From SBBG01 sp033717875 (GTDB taxonomy: Bacteria > Pseudomonadota > Gammaproteobacteria > Ga0077554 > Ga007554), in the NCBI GenBank assembly GCA_033717875.1, contig JADDKJ010000038.1, forward strand, positions 1 through 31,932: DNA of 31,932 nt, written 5' to 3'. The notes under the pieces were generated by a model, which ran no database searches, was not told the DNA's origin, and saw only the letters and a list, made by a program, of their open reading frames with translations. Shown in pieces: positions 16,413 to 24,363 of this stretch (position 1 is its first letter; each line of letters starts with the position of its first letter). The translations under genes were made by a program, and so were the position numbers.

Positions 16413-17665
16413 CAGCGATCAACCTCTCCGAAAACGATATCCTGGGTACCGATAATAGCCACCACGTCCGCGATCATGTGCCCACGCGACATTTCGTCCA
16501 AACCGGCGATATGGGCGAACCCCGGGGCGCGGATCTTCATCCGGTAAGGCTTGTTGGCGCCGTCGGACACCAGATAAATTCCGAACTCCCCCTTGGGGTG
16601 CTCCACCGCCGCATAGGCTTCGCCCTCGGGCAGACAAAAACCTTCGGTGAACAATTTGAAGTGATGAATCAGCCCCTCCATATCGCCCTTCATCTCCTCG
16701 CGCTTGGGCGGGGCAATCTTGTGGTTGTCGGTCATCACCGGGCCGGGATTCTTACGCAGCCAATCGACGCACTGCTTGATAATGCGGTTCGACTGGCGCA
16801 TTTCTTCCACCCGCACCAGATAGCGGTCGTAGCAATCGCCATTCACGCCGACCGGAATATCGAAATCGAGACGGTCGTAAACCTCATATGGCTGTTTCTT
16901 GCGCAGATCCCAGGCCACGCCCGAGCCACGCAGCATGGGGCCGGTAAACCCGAGCTGCAAGGCACGCTCCGGCGAGACCACGCCGATGCCGACGGTGCGC
17001 TGCTTCCAGATGCGATTGTCGGTGAGCAGCGTCTCGTATTCGTCGATGTACGCCGGAAAGCGCTGGGTAAAGTCTTCGATGAAATCGAGCAGTGAACCCT
17101 GGCGGTTGCGGTTGAGGCGATCCACTTCCTTCTGATTGTGCCACTTGGAAGGCTGGTAATGGGGCATGGTATCGGGCAGATCGCGGTACACGCCGCCCGG
17201 ACGGTAATAGGCCGCGTGCATGCGCGCACCGGACACCGCCTCGTAACAATCCAGCAGATCCTCGCGCTCACGGAAACAGTACAGGAACACCGTCATGGCG
17301 CCGATGTCGAGCGCATGCGCGCCCAGCCACAGCAGATGATTGAGGGCGCGCGTGATCTCATCGAACATGACGCGAATGTACTGCGCGCGCAGCGGCGGCT
17401 CGATGCCGAGCAGCTTTTCCATCGCCAGCACATAGCCGTGCTCGTTGCACATCATGGAGACGTAATCGAGGCGGTCCATGTAAGGCACGCTCTGGATATA
17501 GGGCTTGCTCTCGGCCAGCTTCTCGGTGGCGCGATGCAGCAGTCCGATGTGCGGATCGGCGCGCTCGATCACCTCACCGTCCATCTCCAGCACCAGGCGC
17601 AGCACGCCATGCGCGGACGGATGCTGCGGGCCGAAATTCAAGGTGTAATTGCGTATCTCAGCCAC
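16412..17665 (-). CDS. nuoD: NADH-quinone oxidoreductase subunit D
   Basis: 417 residues. The 49-kDa-type subunit that lines the quinone site with NuoB; related to the large subunit of NiFe hydrogenases without the metal. N-terminal NFGPQHPSAHGVLRL includes the quinone-site histidine region, and the C-terminus has the IGTQDIVFGEVDR ending of the family. It starts at GTG 17665, overlaps the nuoC stop by eight bases and has a GGAGG six to seven bases upstream. nuoC and nuoD are separate genes, not the fused NuoCD of E. coli. Confidence 0.97.
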   Translation of the reverse strand: MAEIRNYTLNFGPQHPSAHGVLRLVLEMDGEVIERADPHIGLLHRATEKLAESKPYIQSVPYMDRLDYVSMMCNEHGYVLAMEKLLGIEPPLRAQYIRVMFDEITRALNHLLWLGAHALDIGAMTVFLYCFREREDLLDCYEAVSGARMHAAYYRPGGVYRDLPDTMPHYQPSKWHNQKEVDRLNRNRQGSLLDFIEDFTQRFPAYIDEYETLLTDNRIWKQRTVGIGVVSPERALQLGFTGPMLRGSGVAWDLRKKQPYEVYDRLDFDIPVGVNGDCYDRYLVRVEEMRQSNRIIKQCVDWLRKNPGPVMTDNHKIAPPKREEMKGDMEGLIHHFKLFTEGFCLPEGEAYAAVEHPKGEFGIYLVSDGANKPYRMKIRAPGFAHIAGLDEMSRGHMIADVVAIIGTQDIVFGEVDR

Positions 17666-18281
17666 CCTTGGCCTCCTTCACACCCTTCCCCTTCTCATAG
17701 CGGTTGTCATGCCGGATGACGCGCGGCACCAGGATGCGCGGCTCGATGCTCACCGGCTCGTACACCACGCGCTTCTTTTCGGGGTCGTAACGCATCTCGA
17801 CATTGCCGATCAGCGGGAAATCCTTGCGGAACGGATGGCCGATGAAACCGTAATCGGTGAGGAGGCGGCGCAGATCGGGATGACCGTCGAACAGAATGCC
17901 GAACAGATCGAAGGCCTCGCGCTCGAACCAGTTGGCCGACGCCCAGACATCGATCACGGAGTCGATGCGCGGCATATCGTCGCCGACGAAGACCTTGAGA
18001 CGCAGACGCTGGTTGTTCTTGACGGACAACAAATGGTAAACCACGGCGAAACGCGGGCCGCTCCAACTCCCCTCGCCATATTCCAGGTAATCCACACCGC
18101 ACAGATCGATCAATTGCTCGAAGGCGAACGCCGGTTCATCGCGCAGCGCGGCGCACACTTCCAGCAGTTTTTCTCGGCGCACCTCGGCGGTCGTTTCACC
18201 CACGGCGACGCGGCATGCCGTCAGGCTGTCGCCAAAGCGCTCCTGAAGGCCCGCCGCAAGATTGTTTATCACTTCGGACAT
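17658..18281 (-). CDS. nuoC: NADH-quinone oxidoreductase subunit C
   Basis: 207 residues. The 30-kDa-type peripheral subunit. The signature is WFEREAFDLFGILFDGHPDLRRLLTDYGFIGHPFRKDFPL, typical of the family. It lies ten bases after nuoB, and its stop overlaps the GTG start of nuoD. It binds no cofactor and stabilises the connection between NuoD and NuoB. Confidence 0.96.
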   Translation of the reverse strand: MSEVINNLAAGLQERFGDSLTACRVAVGETTAEVRREKLLEVCAALRDEPAFAFEQLIDLCGVDYLEYGEGSWSGPRFAVVYHLLSVKNNQRLRLKVFVGDDMPRIDSVIDVWASANWFEREAFDLFGILFDGHPDLRRLLTDYGFIGHPFRKDFPLIGNVEMRYDPEKKRVVYEPVSIEPRILVPRVIRHDNRYEKGKGVKEAKGG

Positions 18282-18291
18282 GGATCGATAC

Positions 18292-18768
18292 TCAGCGTGC
18301 GATGGTGTTGGTACGCTTGATCTTGTTCTGCAACTGGATCACACCGTACAGCAATGCCTCCGCGGTGGGCGGGCAGCCAGGGACGTAAATGTCCACCGGC
18401 ACGATGCGGTCACAACCGCGCACCACCGAATAGGAGTAATGGTAATAGCCGCCGCCATTGGCGCAGGAACCCATCGAGATCACCCAGCGCGGCTCGGACA
18501 TCTGGTCATAGACCTTGCGCAGGGCGGGCGCCATCTTGTTGACCAGCGTGCCGGCCACCACCATCACGTCCGACTGGCGCGGGCTGGGACGAAACACCAC
18601 GCCAAAGCGATCCAGATCGTAGCGCGCGGCGCCGGCGTGCATCATCTCCACGGCGCAGCAGGCCAGGCCGAAGGTCATCGGCCACAACGAGCCGGTGCGC
18701 GCCCAGTTGATCAGCGTGTCGGCCGTGGTGGTGACCACACCCTTTTCAAGTATGCCCTCTATTCCCAT
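18292..18768 (-). CDS. nuoB: NADH-quinone oxidoreductase subunit B (cluster N2)
   Basis: 158 residues. It carries the terminal 4Fe-4S cluster N2, which reduces quinone. Ligands are the tandem Cys37-Cys38 (GLACCAVEMM), Cys102 (GSCANGGG) and Cys132 (VPGCPPT). I chose ATG 18768 (MGIEGILEKG), which overlaps the nuoA stop by ten bases; an earlier start at 18789 is in frame but adds seven residues within nuoA. Confidence 0.96.
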   Translation of the reverse strand: MGIEGILEKGVVTTTADTLINWARTGSLWPMTFGLACCAVEMMHAGAARYDLDRFGVVFRPSPRQSDVMVVAGTLVNKMAPALRKVYDQMSEPRWVISMGSCANGGGYYHYSYSVVRGCDRIVPVDIYVPGCPPTAEALLYGVIQLQNKIKRTNTIAR

Positions 18769-19115
18769 TCCAGGGCCCCCTTCTTCCATTCATAGATGAA
18801 ACCGATGACAAGGATGCCGAGAAATACCACCATCGCCAGGAAACCGAACATGCCGATCTCGCTGAGCACCGCAGCCCAGGGAAACAAAAAGGCGATTTCC
18901 AGATCGAAGACGATGAACAGAATGGCGACCAGATAGAAACGCACGTCGAATTTCATGCGCGAATCTTCGAACGCCTCGAAACCGCATTCGTAGGGAGAAA
19001 GTTTTTCGCTGTCGGGACGGTTTGGCGCGAGAATGGCGCCCGCAACGACCGGCGCCACGCCGAAAAAGACGCCCAGCGCGAGAAAAACCAAAACGGGCAA
19101 ATAATTGTCTAGCAT
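18759..19115 (-). CDS. nuoA: NADH-quinone oxidoreductase subunit A
   Basis: 118 residues, three transmembrane helices; homologue of ND3. The conserved loop PYECGFEAFEDSRMKFDVRFYLVAILFIVFDLEIAFLFPWA contains the cysteine that is accessible near the quinone cavity. First gene of the complex I operon, about 100 bases downstream of a sigma70-like promoter. Confidence 0.96.
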   Translation of the reverse strand: MLDNYLPVLVFLALGVFFGVAPVVAGAILAPNRPDSEKLSPYECGFEAFEDSRMKFDVRFYLVAILFIVFDLEIAFLFPWAAVLSEIGMFGFLAMVVFLGILVIGFIYEWKKGALEWE

Positions 19116-19215
19116 TTCCCTACCCCACCCAAAAGAAAAACGTACCTCGGCGCCCGCCAGACACGACCATGGGGCGTTGCATTAAAACTTATAAAAAAAT
19201 ACCGAGCGAGTTTTG

Positions 19216-19245
19216 AGTCTAGGTCAGACAGCGAGATGCTGTCAA
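19216..19245 (-). promoter_or_regulatory. Probable sigma70 promoter of the nuo operon
   Basis: On the minus strand, TTGACA (19245-19240, perfect -35), an 18-base spacer, and TAGACT (19221-19216, four of six for -10). The predicted start near 19209 leaves a leader of about 94 bases before nuoA. I saw no FNR box or NarL-type heptamers nearby. Confidence 0.6.
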
Positions 19246-19452
19246 GCGCTGCGTGAAATTAATTGGCATGCAATTCATCAAGATGGGTAAGCGGCGGGAA
19301 ACCCGCACTTCAGAAGCCTCGCGCACGGCACGGCACACGAAGATGACGCACAAAAAATGGCAGATTCAACGATATGATTTTGGATGGGAAATGGCCCGGA
19401 AAATTCTTTTTTGGCCAGCCGGAAAAGGATTTTTGTAATTAGCGCGTTTTAT
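19246..19452. other. Intergenic stretch with no recognised feature
   Basis: Between the nuo promoter and the tRNA-side terminator. A 61-codon plus-strand frame is present but has basic, low-complexity content and no ribosome binding site, so I do not call it. A direct repeat of CCGGAAAA followed by a TTTTT run is the only pattern seen. Confidence 0.4.
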
Positions 19453-19479
19453 ACAAAGAAATCCCCGGCGAACCGGGGT
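19453..19479 (-). terminator. Intrinsic terminator after tRNA-Leu
   Basis: On the minus strand, stem CCCCGG, loop TTCG, stem CCGGGG, then ATTTCTTTG. The UUCG tetraloop plus U-rich tail is typical of a strong Rho-independent terminator. It would end the secG-tRNA transcript before the nuo promoter. Confidence 0.65.
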
Positions 19480-19486
19480 ATGGATT

Positions 19487-19570
19487 CATGGAACCTCTGA
19501 TGTGTCAGAGGTTCCATGGCACAACTAAGGATGTGCCTGCTATGATAATTCCAGGATGGAATTATCATAG
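19487..19570 (-). repeat. Multi-hairpin repeat, copy A (three stems)
   Basis: Three consecutive hairpins: a perfect 14-base stem (19487-19500 with 19505-19518), GGCACA/TGTGCC (19518-19523 with 19532-19537), and a perfect 14-base stem (19540-19553 with 19557-19570). Read on the minus strand they correspond to stems 1, 4 and 5 of the copy at 25481-25626; stems 2 and 3 are absent. It begins eight bases beyond the tRNA 3' end. Confidence 0.8.
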
Positions 19571-19578
19571 CTTCCTTA

Positions 19579-19664
19579 TGGTGCCGATGGCCGGACTCGA
19601 ACCGGCACGGCTTACGCCACCACCACCTCAAGATGGCGTGTCTACCAAATTCCACCACATCGGC
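19579..19664 (-). tRNA. tRNA-Leu (anticodon GAG)
   Basis: 86 bases including an encoded CCA (19581-19579). Acceptor arms GCCGATG and CATCGGC pair fully. The anticodon stem CCATC/GGTGG encloses loop TTGAGGT, giving anticodon GAG, which reads CUC and CUU. A long variable arm is present, and the T-arm contains GGTTCGAGTCC. Location after secG is common in proteobacteria. Confidence 0.95.
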
Positions 19665-19716
19665 TTATTTTTTGAGAACTCCTTCTCCCTGAGGGAGAGG
19701 GGATTTTATAGTTACT

Positions 19717-20058
19717 TCATTGCCTTGGCACCACCGGCACGTCGGCCGGTGCGGCAGGCGCCGCCGGGGCCATGCCCGCAGGCTGTTGCGCCGGAACGGC
19801 CGTTTCCGTCACGCTCTTTCTGCCGGTGCTGGTGGCTGATATATAGGCCAGCGCCAGGCTGGTGACAAAAAACAATGTGGCGAGCACGGCGGTAGCCCGG
19901 CTCAAAAAGGAGGCCGAACCACGGCTGCCGAACACCGTCTGCGATGCGCCGCTGCCGAACGCCGCGCCAATGTCTGCGCCCTTGCCGTGCTGAACCAGCA
20001 CCAAACCGATGAGGCCGATCGATATCAGCACATGCACAATAATCAGAATCGTCTGCAT
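19717..20058 (-). CDS. secG: Preprotein translocase subunit SecG
   Basis: 113 residues. The small accessory subunit of the SecYEG channel. Two transmembrane helices flank the conserved loop VLVQHGKGADIGAAFGSGASQTVFGSRGSASFLSR. The C-terminal tail is rich in alanine and proline, which is usual. It lies between tpiA and tRNA-Leu, a gene order shared by many proteobacteria. Confidence 0.95.
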   Translation of the reverse strand: MQTILIIVHVLISIGLIGLVLVQHGKGADIGAAFGSGASQTVFGSRGSASFLSRATAVLATLFFVTSLALAYISATSTGRKSVTETAVPAQQPAGMAPAAPAAPADVPVVPRQ

Positions 20059-20086
20059 TTAACGTTGAAATCCCAATAAATCGTCT

Positions 20087-20842
20087 TTAGCCCGCCGCCC
20101 GGCAAATGGTAAGAAATTCCTGCGCATCCAGCGAGGCGCCGCCGATCAGGCCGCCATCGATGTCCGGCATGCCGAACAGTTCTTGCGCATTGGAGGCCTT
20201 CACGCTGCCGCCGTAAAGAATCTGGACCTTGGCCGCGATCTCCGCGTCGTGCACCGCGATGCGCCGCCGGATGAAGGCGTGGACGTCCTGGGCCTGCTCC
20301 GGACTTGCGGTTCTGCCCGTGCCTATCGCCCAGATCGGCTCGTAGGCGATGATGGTGTTCGCCAAAGCCTCCAGGCCGCCGGACACATGCAGCACGGCGT
20401 CCAACTGACGCCCGACCACGGCCTCGGTGACACCATTTTCGCGGTCTTCGAGCAGTTCACCGACACACAGGATGGGCTTGAGACCGGCCCTGGAGGCGGC
20501 AACCAGCTTGCGCACCACGGTCTCGTCCGTTTCCGCGAACAGGGCACGCCGCTCGGAGTGGCCTACGATAACATAAGCGCAGCCAAAATCCATGAGCATG
20601 GCCGCCGAGGTCTCGCCGGTATAGGCGCCGGACGCGGCAAAATACAGATTCTGCGCCCCCAGCATCACCGCAGACCCTTCGAGCAGCGCGGCGACATCGG
20701 CAAGGTAAACGAAAGGCGGGCAGACGGCGACCTGAACCTGACCGACGCCGCCCAGCCCCGCCTTGGCCCCCTCCACCAGCGCTCGCACGCTGGCCCGAGA
20801 GCCGTTCATTTTCCAGTTTCCCGCGACCAGCGGCTGGCGCAT
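20087..20842 (-). CDS. tpiA: Triosephosphate isomerase
   Basis: 251 residues. It interconverts dihydroxyacetone phosphate and glyceraldehyde 3-phosphate in the cytosol. Catalytic residues are Lys11 (NWKMNGS), His95 (VGHSERR) and Glu168 (AYEPIWAIGTG); the phosphate-binding YGGSVKASN is near 210. ATG 20842 (MRQPLVAGNW) has a GAGG ribosome binding site seven bases upstream; an earlier in-frame start at 20896 adds 18 residues outside the family fold. A promoter lies just upstream. Confidence 0.97.
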   Translation of the reverse strand: MRQPLVAGNWKMNGSRASVRALVEGAKAGLGGVGQVQVAVCPPFVYLADVAALLEGSAVMLGAQNLYFAASGAYTGETSAAMLMDFGCAYVIVGHSERRALFAETDETVVRKLVAASRAGLKPILCVGELLEDRENGVTEAVVGRQLDAVLHVSGGLEALANTIIAYEPIWAIGTGRTASPEQAQDVHAFIRRRIAVHDAEIAAKVQILYGGSVKASNAQELFGMPDIDGGLIGGASLDAQEFLTICRAAG

Positions 20843-20883
20843 CCTGTATCCTCGAAATTCTTGGCAACTAATTGAGAGGCGGA

Positions 20884-20912
20884 ATGTTACAGACAATGAC
20901 GAGAGAAATCAA
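20884..20912 (-). promoter_or_regulatory. Probable sigma70 promoter of tpiA
   Basis: On the minus strand, TTGATT (20912-20907), a 17-base spacer, and TAACAT (20889-20884); each hexamer matches four of six. It is squeezed between the palindromic element ending at 20917 and the tpiA start, so tpiA can be expressed separately from orn. Confidence 0.45.
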
Positions 20913-20916
20913 TTTC

Positions 20917-21098
20917 AACCCAGATTTCCCATTAGCGGTCGTAGCGAGGGCGGGCAAGACGTTGAAGATGGGCGAGAAAATGACGAAATATTCCGCAGCC
21001 GTAGCCAGGCGCTACGGCGAGGACAGATTTTGTCATTTTCTCGCGCAGATTCAGCGTATTGATCGTCCGCAGTAGAGCGCTAATGGGAAATCTGGGTT
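20917..21098. repeat. Long palindromic element, family 1, copy H2
   Basis: Outer arms 20917-20937 and 21078-21098 form a perfect 21-base inverted repeat. Inner arms 20972-20984 and 21032-21044 are a perfect 13-base pair. The centre is GCCGTAGC-CAGGC-GCTACGGC (20998-21018). Linkers CGTTGAAGATGGGCG, CGAAATATTCCGCAGCCG, GAGGACAGATT and CGCAGATT are shared with the copy at 29249-29428 on the opposite strand, while both sets of arms differ. The orn stop codon overlaps its right end. Confidence 0.85.
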
Positions 21099-21652
21099 CA
21101 AGGTGCCGGCAAACTGAAGATGCGCTCCCGGTAATATTTCAGCTCATTGATGGAATCGCGGATGTCCTGTAGCGCAAGGTGGGCCGATTCCTTGGTGAAA
21201 CCGGCGGCAACAGCGGGCGCCCAGCGCAAAGCAAGCTCCTTGACCGTGCTCACATCGAGATTGCGGTAATGGAAATACCGCTCCAGGGCGGGCATGCAGC
21301 GGTAGAGAAAACGGCGGTCCTGGCAGATGCTGTTGCCGCACATGGGGGATTTGCCGGCGGGCACATGCCTGCTGATGAAATCCAGCGTAAGCTGCGCCGC
21401 GTCGGTTTCGCTGAACGTGCTGGCGCGCACCCGGTCGAGCAGACCCGATTTGCCGTGCTGGTTCTGGTTCCACTCGTCCATCTTTGCCAGCGCGGCCTCG
21501 CTCTGGCGAATGGCCAATACCGGCCCTTCATCTATGATATTCAGATTCGAGTCGGTGACGATGGTGGCGATCTCGATGATATAATCGTTATTGGGATCAA
21601 GACCCGTCATCTCCAGATCGATCCAGATCAGGTTGCTGGGATTTTGCGCCAT
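21098..21652 (-). CDS. orn: Oligoribonuclease (DEDDh exonuclease)
   Basis: 184 residues. It degrades short RNA oligonucleotides and pGpG, and so finishes RNA decay and cyclic-di-GMP turnover. Catalytic residues are Asp12 and Glu14 (WIDLEMTGLDP), Asp112 (SICQDRRFL), His158 and Asp163 (SAHLALQDIRDSINELKYYR). Length is typical. It is divergent from the M48 protease gene, and its TGA stop falls at the end of a 182-bp palindrome. Confidence 0.97.
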   Translation of the reverse strand: MAQNPSNLIWIDLEMTGLDPNNDYIIEIATIVTDSNLNIIDEGPVLAIRQSEAALAKMDEWNQNQHGKSGLLDRVRASTFSETDAAQLTLDFISRHVPAGKSPMCGNSICQDRRFLYRCMPALERYFHYRNLDVSTVKELALRWAPAVAAGFTKESAHLALQDIRDSINELKYYRERIFSLPAP

Positions 21653-21719
21653 GCGGCTTTTTTCCTTTCATGGAACCGATAGTAATATCGCGTATTCTAA
21701 CAAACACCATCCCCCGCGC

Positions 21720-22988
21720 GTGGAAAAAACTTTGATCACATCTTCCTTCACCTTGATATTTCTCGCCATGCTCGCGCTCAGCGCTGGCATAAGGCTCTGG
21801 CTGGCGCAACGCCAGCGCAGCCATGTATTGGAACATCGCCAAGCGCCGCCCGCCGCCTTCCGCGACAAGATCCCGGCCAGCGCCCATCAGCGCGCGGCGG
21901 ATTACACCGTCGCCAAGGTCCGGCTCGAAACACTGGATATCTTCATCAGCGCCGCTGTGTTGCTGGGCTGGACGCTGGGCGGCGGGCTGGATCTGGTCGA
22001 CAGCGCCTGGCGCGGCCTGGAGCTTTCGCCGCTCATCGCCGGGGTGGGCGTGTTGCTCACGGTCTTCATCGTATCGCAACTGCTCGATCTGCCCCTTTCC
22101 GTCTACCACACCTTCGGTCTCGAACAACGCTTCGGCTTCAATCGCACCTCGCCGAAAGTCTTCCTTGCCGACCTGCTCAAACAGGGAATTCTGCTGCTTG
22201 TGCTGGGCACGCCCCTGGCGTGGGTCGTGCTGTGGCTGCTGGAAAACGCCGGAGCACTGTGGTGGCTCTACACCTGGGCGGTGTGGATGGGATTCATGTT
22301 GCTGATGATGTGGGCTTATCCGGCGTTCATCGCCCCGCTGTTCAACAAGTTTCAGCCGCTGGCGGACGAGGGACTCCGAGACCGCGTCCTCGCCCTGCTG
22401 AGCCGGAACGGCTTTGCCAGCCAGGGTATTTTCGTCATGGACGGTTCGCGCCGTTCGGGGCATGGCAACGCCTACTTCACCGGCCTGGGCGCGAACAAAC
22501 GCATCGTCTTTTTCGATACCCTGCTCGACAAGCTCACCGCCGATGAAATCGAAGCCGTGCTGGCGCATGAACTCGGCCATTTCAAGCGCCGCCACATTCA
22601 CAAGCGCATCGTGCTGACGGCGGCCCTTACTTTGGCGGGACTCGCCATCCTTGGCGCGCTGATGGCACAGCCCTGGTTCTACAGCGGGCTGGGCGTGTCG
22701 CAACCGTCGTCACACCTGGGACTGATCCTGTTCTTGCTGGTGGCGCCGGTGTTCAATTTCTTCGTGCAGCCGGTCATGGCCTGGCTGATGCGCAAACATG
22801 AATTCGAGGCCGACGATTTCGCGGCACGGCAGAGCGATCCGCAGAATCTGATCCGCGCCCTGGTCAAACTCTACGAGGAAAACGCCGCGACGCTGACGCC
22901 GGACCCGCTTTATTCCGCGTATCATGACTCGCACCCGCCGGCACCGGTGCGCATTGCCAACTTATCTGCTAAATTATCGAAACGCTGA
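21720..22988 (+). CDS. M48-family (Ste24-like) membrane metalloprotease
   Basis: About 422 residues from GTG 21720. The M48 N-terminal membrane region has several helices, then the zinc-protease domain. The zinc motif is HELGH (His283, Glu284, His287), and the third ligand is Glu363 in EFEADDFAA. Conserved segments such as YTVAKVRLETLD, YHTFGLEQRFGFNRTSP and RSGHGNAYFTGLGANKRIVFFDTLL mark the CAAX-protease-like subgroup of bacteria, which probably trims membrane proteins. The start is uncertain: ATG 21651 overlaps the orn start codon, and a TTG at 21732 has a better-spaced GGAA. The TGA stop lies inside the first stem of a repeat. Confidence 0.85.
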   Translation: MEKTLITSSFTLIFLAMLALSAGIRLWLAQRQRSHVLEHRQAPPAAFRDKIPASAHQRAADYTVAKVRLETLDIFISAAVLLGWTLGGGLDLVDSAWRGLELSPLIAGVGVLLTVFIVSQLLDLPLSVYHTFGLEQRFGFNRTSPKVFLADLLKQGILLLVLGTPLAWVVLWLLENAGALWWLYTWAVWMGFMLLMMWAYPAFIAPLFNKFQPLADEGLRDRVLALLSRNGFASQGIFVMDGSRRSGHGNAYFTGLGANKRIVFFDTLLDKLTADEIEAVLAHELGHFKRRHIHKRIVLTAALTLAGLAILGALMAQPWFYSGLGVSQPSSHLGLILFLLVAPVFNFFVQPVMAWLMRKHEFEADDFAARQSDPQNLIRALVKLYEENAATLTPDPLYSAYHDSHPPAPVRIANLSAKLSKR

Positions 22989-23127
22989 ATAATTCCATCC
23001 TGGAGTTTTCAGCGCACGACAAGCAAAAATGTGATTTTTGCTTTTCTTCATTTTCAATGGTCTGACGCCATCGAAAATGGCGGCACTTCCATGTGCCACG
23101 CGGAAGCGCCCATAAATCAGCGCTTCC
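22983..23127 (+). repeat. Multi-hairpin repeat, copy B (five stems)
   Basis: Five consecutive hairpins: 1, CGCTGAA...TTCAGCG around ATTCCATCCTGGA (22983-23014); 2, AAGCAAAAAT-GTG-ATTTTTGCTT (23021-23043); 3, TTTTCAATGG with CCATCGAAAA; 4, GGCAC with GTGCC; 5, GGAAGCGC with GCGCTTCC (23102-23127). Stems 3 and 5 differ in sequence from the copy at 25481 but still pair. It contains the stop of the M48 gene. Confidence 0.8.
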
Positions 23128-23161
23128 TTAAGAACTCAGCCTTCATAGGAGAACATTTCAA

Positions 23162-23458
23162 ATGGACCAACGCCGTTTTTTGCTGGGCAATACCGCGTTC
23201 CTTCTGCTTGCCGCGGCGTTTTATGCCGGCCACACCAAAGCCGCCGATCTCGCACAAGGGAAAAAACTTTACGAAGCCAATTGCTTCGCCTGCCACGACT
23301 CCAGCATCCACACCCGCAAAGAGACCATCATCCACTCGCTGTCGGCGCTCAAGAAGCGTGTGCAGTTCTGCGAGAGCATGAACAAGCTGGGCTGGTCCGA
23401 CAAGCAAAAAGACGATGTGGTCGCCTACCTCAATGCCACCTTCTACAAATTCAAATAA
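23162..23458 (+). CDS. Small periplasmic class I cytochrome c
   Basis: 98 residues. A signal peptide (RRFLLGNTAFLLLAAAFYAGHTKA) precedes a likely cleavage site near Ala27-Ala28. One haem motif CFACH (Cys41, Cys44, His45). Met73 in ESMNKLGW is a candidate sixth ligand, and there is an extra Cys70. The C-terminal helix DDVVAYLNATFYKF is typical of small monohaem cytochromes. The electron partner is unknown. A clear AGGAG ribosome binding site precedes ATG 23162. The next gene begins two bases after its stop. Confidence 0.85.
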   Translation: MDQRRFLLGNTAFLLLAAAFYAGHTKAADLAQGKKLYEANCFACHDSSIHTRKETIIHSLSALKKRVQFCESMNKLGWSDKQKDDVVAYLNATFYKFK

Positions 23459-23460
23459 CG

Positions 23461-23805
23461 ATGACCAATCTCGCCGCCAAGCGCTGCCATCCCTGCCGCC
23501 CCGACGAGCCCGCCCTCGGCGGGGCAGAGGCGCTTGAACTGCTCGCTCACCTGCCCGGCTGGCAACTCAACGACCCCGCCACTGAAATCAGCCGCACTTT
23601 CCCCTTCAAAAACTATTACCAGACGCTCGCCTTCGTCAATGCCCTGGCCTGGATCGCCCATCAGGAAGACCACCACCCCACCCTCACTGTCCATTACAAC
23701 CGCTGCGAAGTACGCTACAGCACGCACGCCGTCGGTGGCCTGTCGGAAAACGACTTTATCTGCGCGACGAAGATTGACGCCTTGTTTGAGGCAAGGCTCA
23801 AGTAA
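23461..23805 (+). CDS. phhB: Pterin-4a-carbinolamine dehydratase
   Basis: 114 residues. It dehydrates 4a-hydroxytetrahydropterin; some family members act in molybdopterin or folate metabolism. The core motif is HQEDHHPTLTVHYNRCEVRYSTHAVGGLSENDF, with the His71-His72-Pro73 signature. The N-terminus has a CHPC pair (KRCHPCRPDEPA) of unknown use. No ribosome binding site precedes ATG 23461, so translation probably couples to the cytochrome gene. No phenylalanine hydroxylase gene is present nearby. Confidence 0.9.
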   Translation: MTNLAAKRCHPCRPDEPALGGAEALELLAHLPGWQLNDPATEISRTFPFKNYYQTLAFVNALAWIAHQEDHHPTLTVHYNRCEVRYSTHAVGGLSENDFICATKIDALFEARLK

Positions 23806-23873
23806 CCCCACCGCCGGCCGCTAATGTCCGGCATGGGGCGATCTCATAAGAAGCATTCTGAATACAAAATTGC

Positions 23874-23902
23874 TTGACAACGTTCCGCCCCATCAATAAA
23901 GT
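23874..23902 (+). promoter_or_regulatory. Probable sigma70 promoter of the truncated haemoglobin gene
   Basis: TTGACA (23874-23879), a 17-base spacer, and TAAAGT (23897-23902; four of six). The start would be near 23909, leaving a leader of about 76 bases. Confidence 0.55.
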
Positions 23903-23984
23903 GTATTTTCTTTACATCTTTAAAAGGAGAATTGCTGCACATGGAGGTCATATCCAACCACGGTCTTTACAGAGGAGATCCTTC

Positions 23985-24353
23985 ATGACTGCAAGTTTGT
24001 ATGAGAAATTGGGTGGCGCGGCGGCGGTGGATGCGGCGGTTGACATTTTCTATCGCAAGGTTCTGAGCGACGACCACATCAACGCGTTCTTCGAGGGCGT
24101 CGATATGGACAAACAGGCCGCCAAACAGAAAGCCTTTTTGACCTTTGCCTTCGGCGGACCCCATAACTACACCGGCAAGGACATGCGCACCGCTCACGCC
24201 CATCTGGTACAGCGGGGCCTGAATGACACGCATTTCAATGCTGTGGCAGGACATCTCAAGACGACACTGGAAGAGCTCAACGTCCCCGCCGATCTGATCG
24301 CCCAAGTGCTAGCGATCGCGGAAAGCACCCGCAACGACGTGCTGGGCCGGTAA
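23985..24353 (+). CDS. Group 1 truncated haemoglobin (trHbN type)
   Basis: 122 residues, 2-on-2 globin fold. Tyr23 (IFYRKVL) is the expected distal B10 tyrosine, and His71 (DMRTAHAHL) the proximal haem ligand. FGGPHNYTGKDM is the typical EF-loop stretch. Family members bind O2 and NO, and several detoxify NO when a reductase is present. ATG 23985 has a strong GAGGAG ribosome binding site; an upstream in-frame start at 23874 lies in the promoter. The next gene encodes a reductase 81 bases downstream. Confidence 0.92.
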   Translation: MTASLYEKLGGAAAVDAAVDIFYRKVLSDDHINAFFEGVDMDKQAAKQKAFLTFAFGGPHNYTGKDMRTAHAHLVQRGLNDTHFNAVAGHLKTTLEELNVPADLIAQVLAIAESTRNDVLGR

Positions 24354-24363
24354 CCAACCCCTG

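Noticed and set aside
19253..19438. 61-codon plus-strand frame between the nuo promoter and the tRNA region
   Set aside because: No ribosome binding site, basic low-information sequence, no family resemblance.
23840..23880. A loose AAGCA...TGCTT dyad before the globin gene, considered as an NsrR site
   Set aside because: Too few positions agree with the NsrR consensus, and the spacing is wrong.
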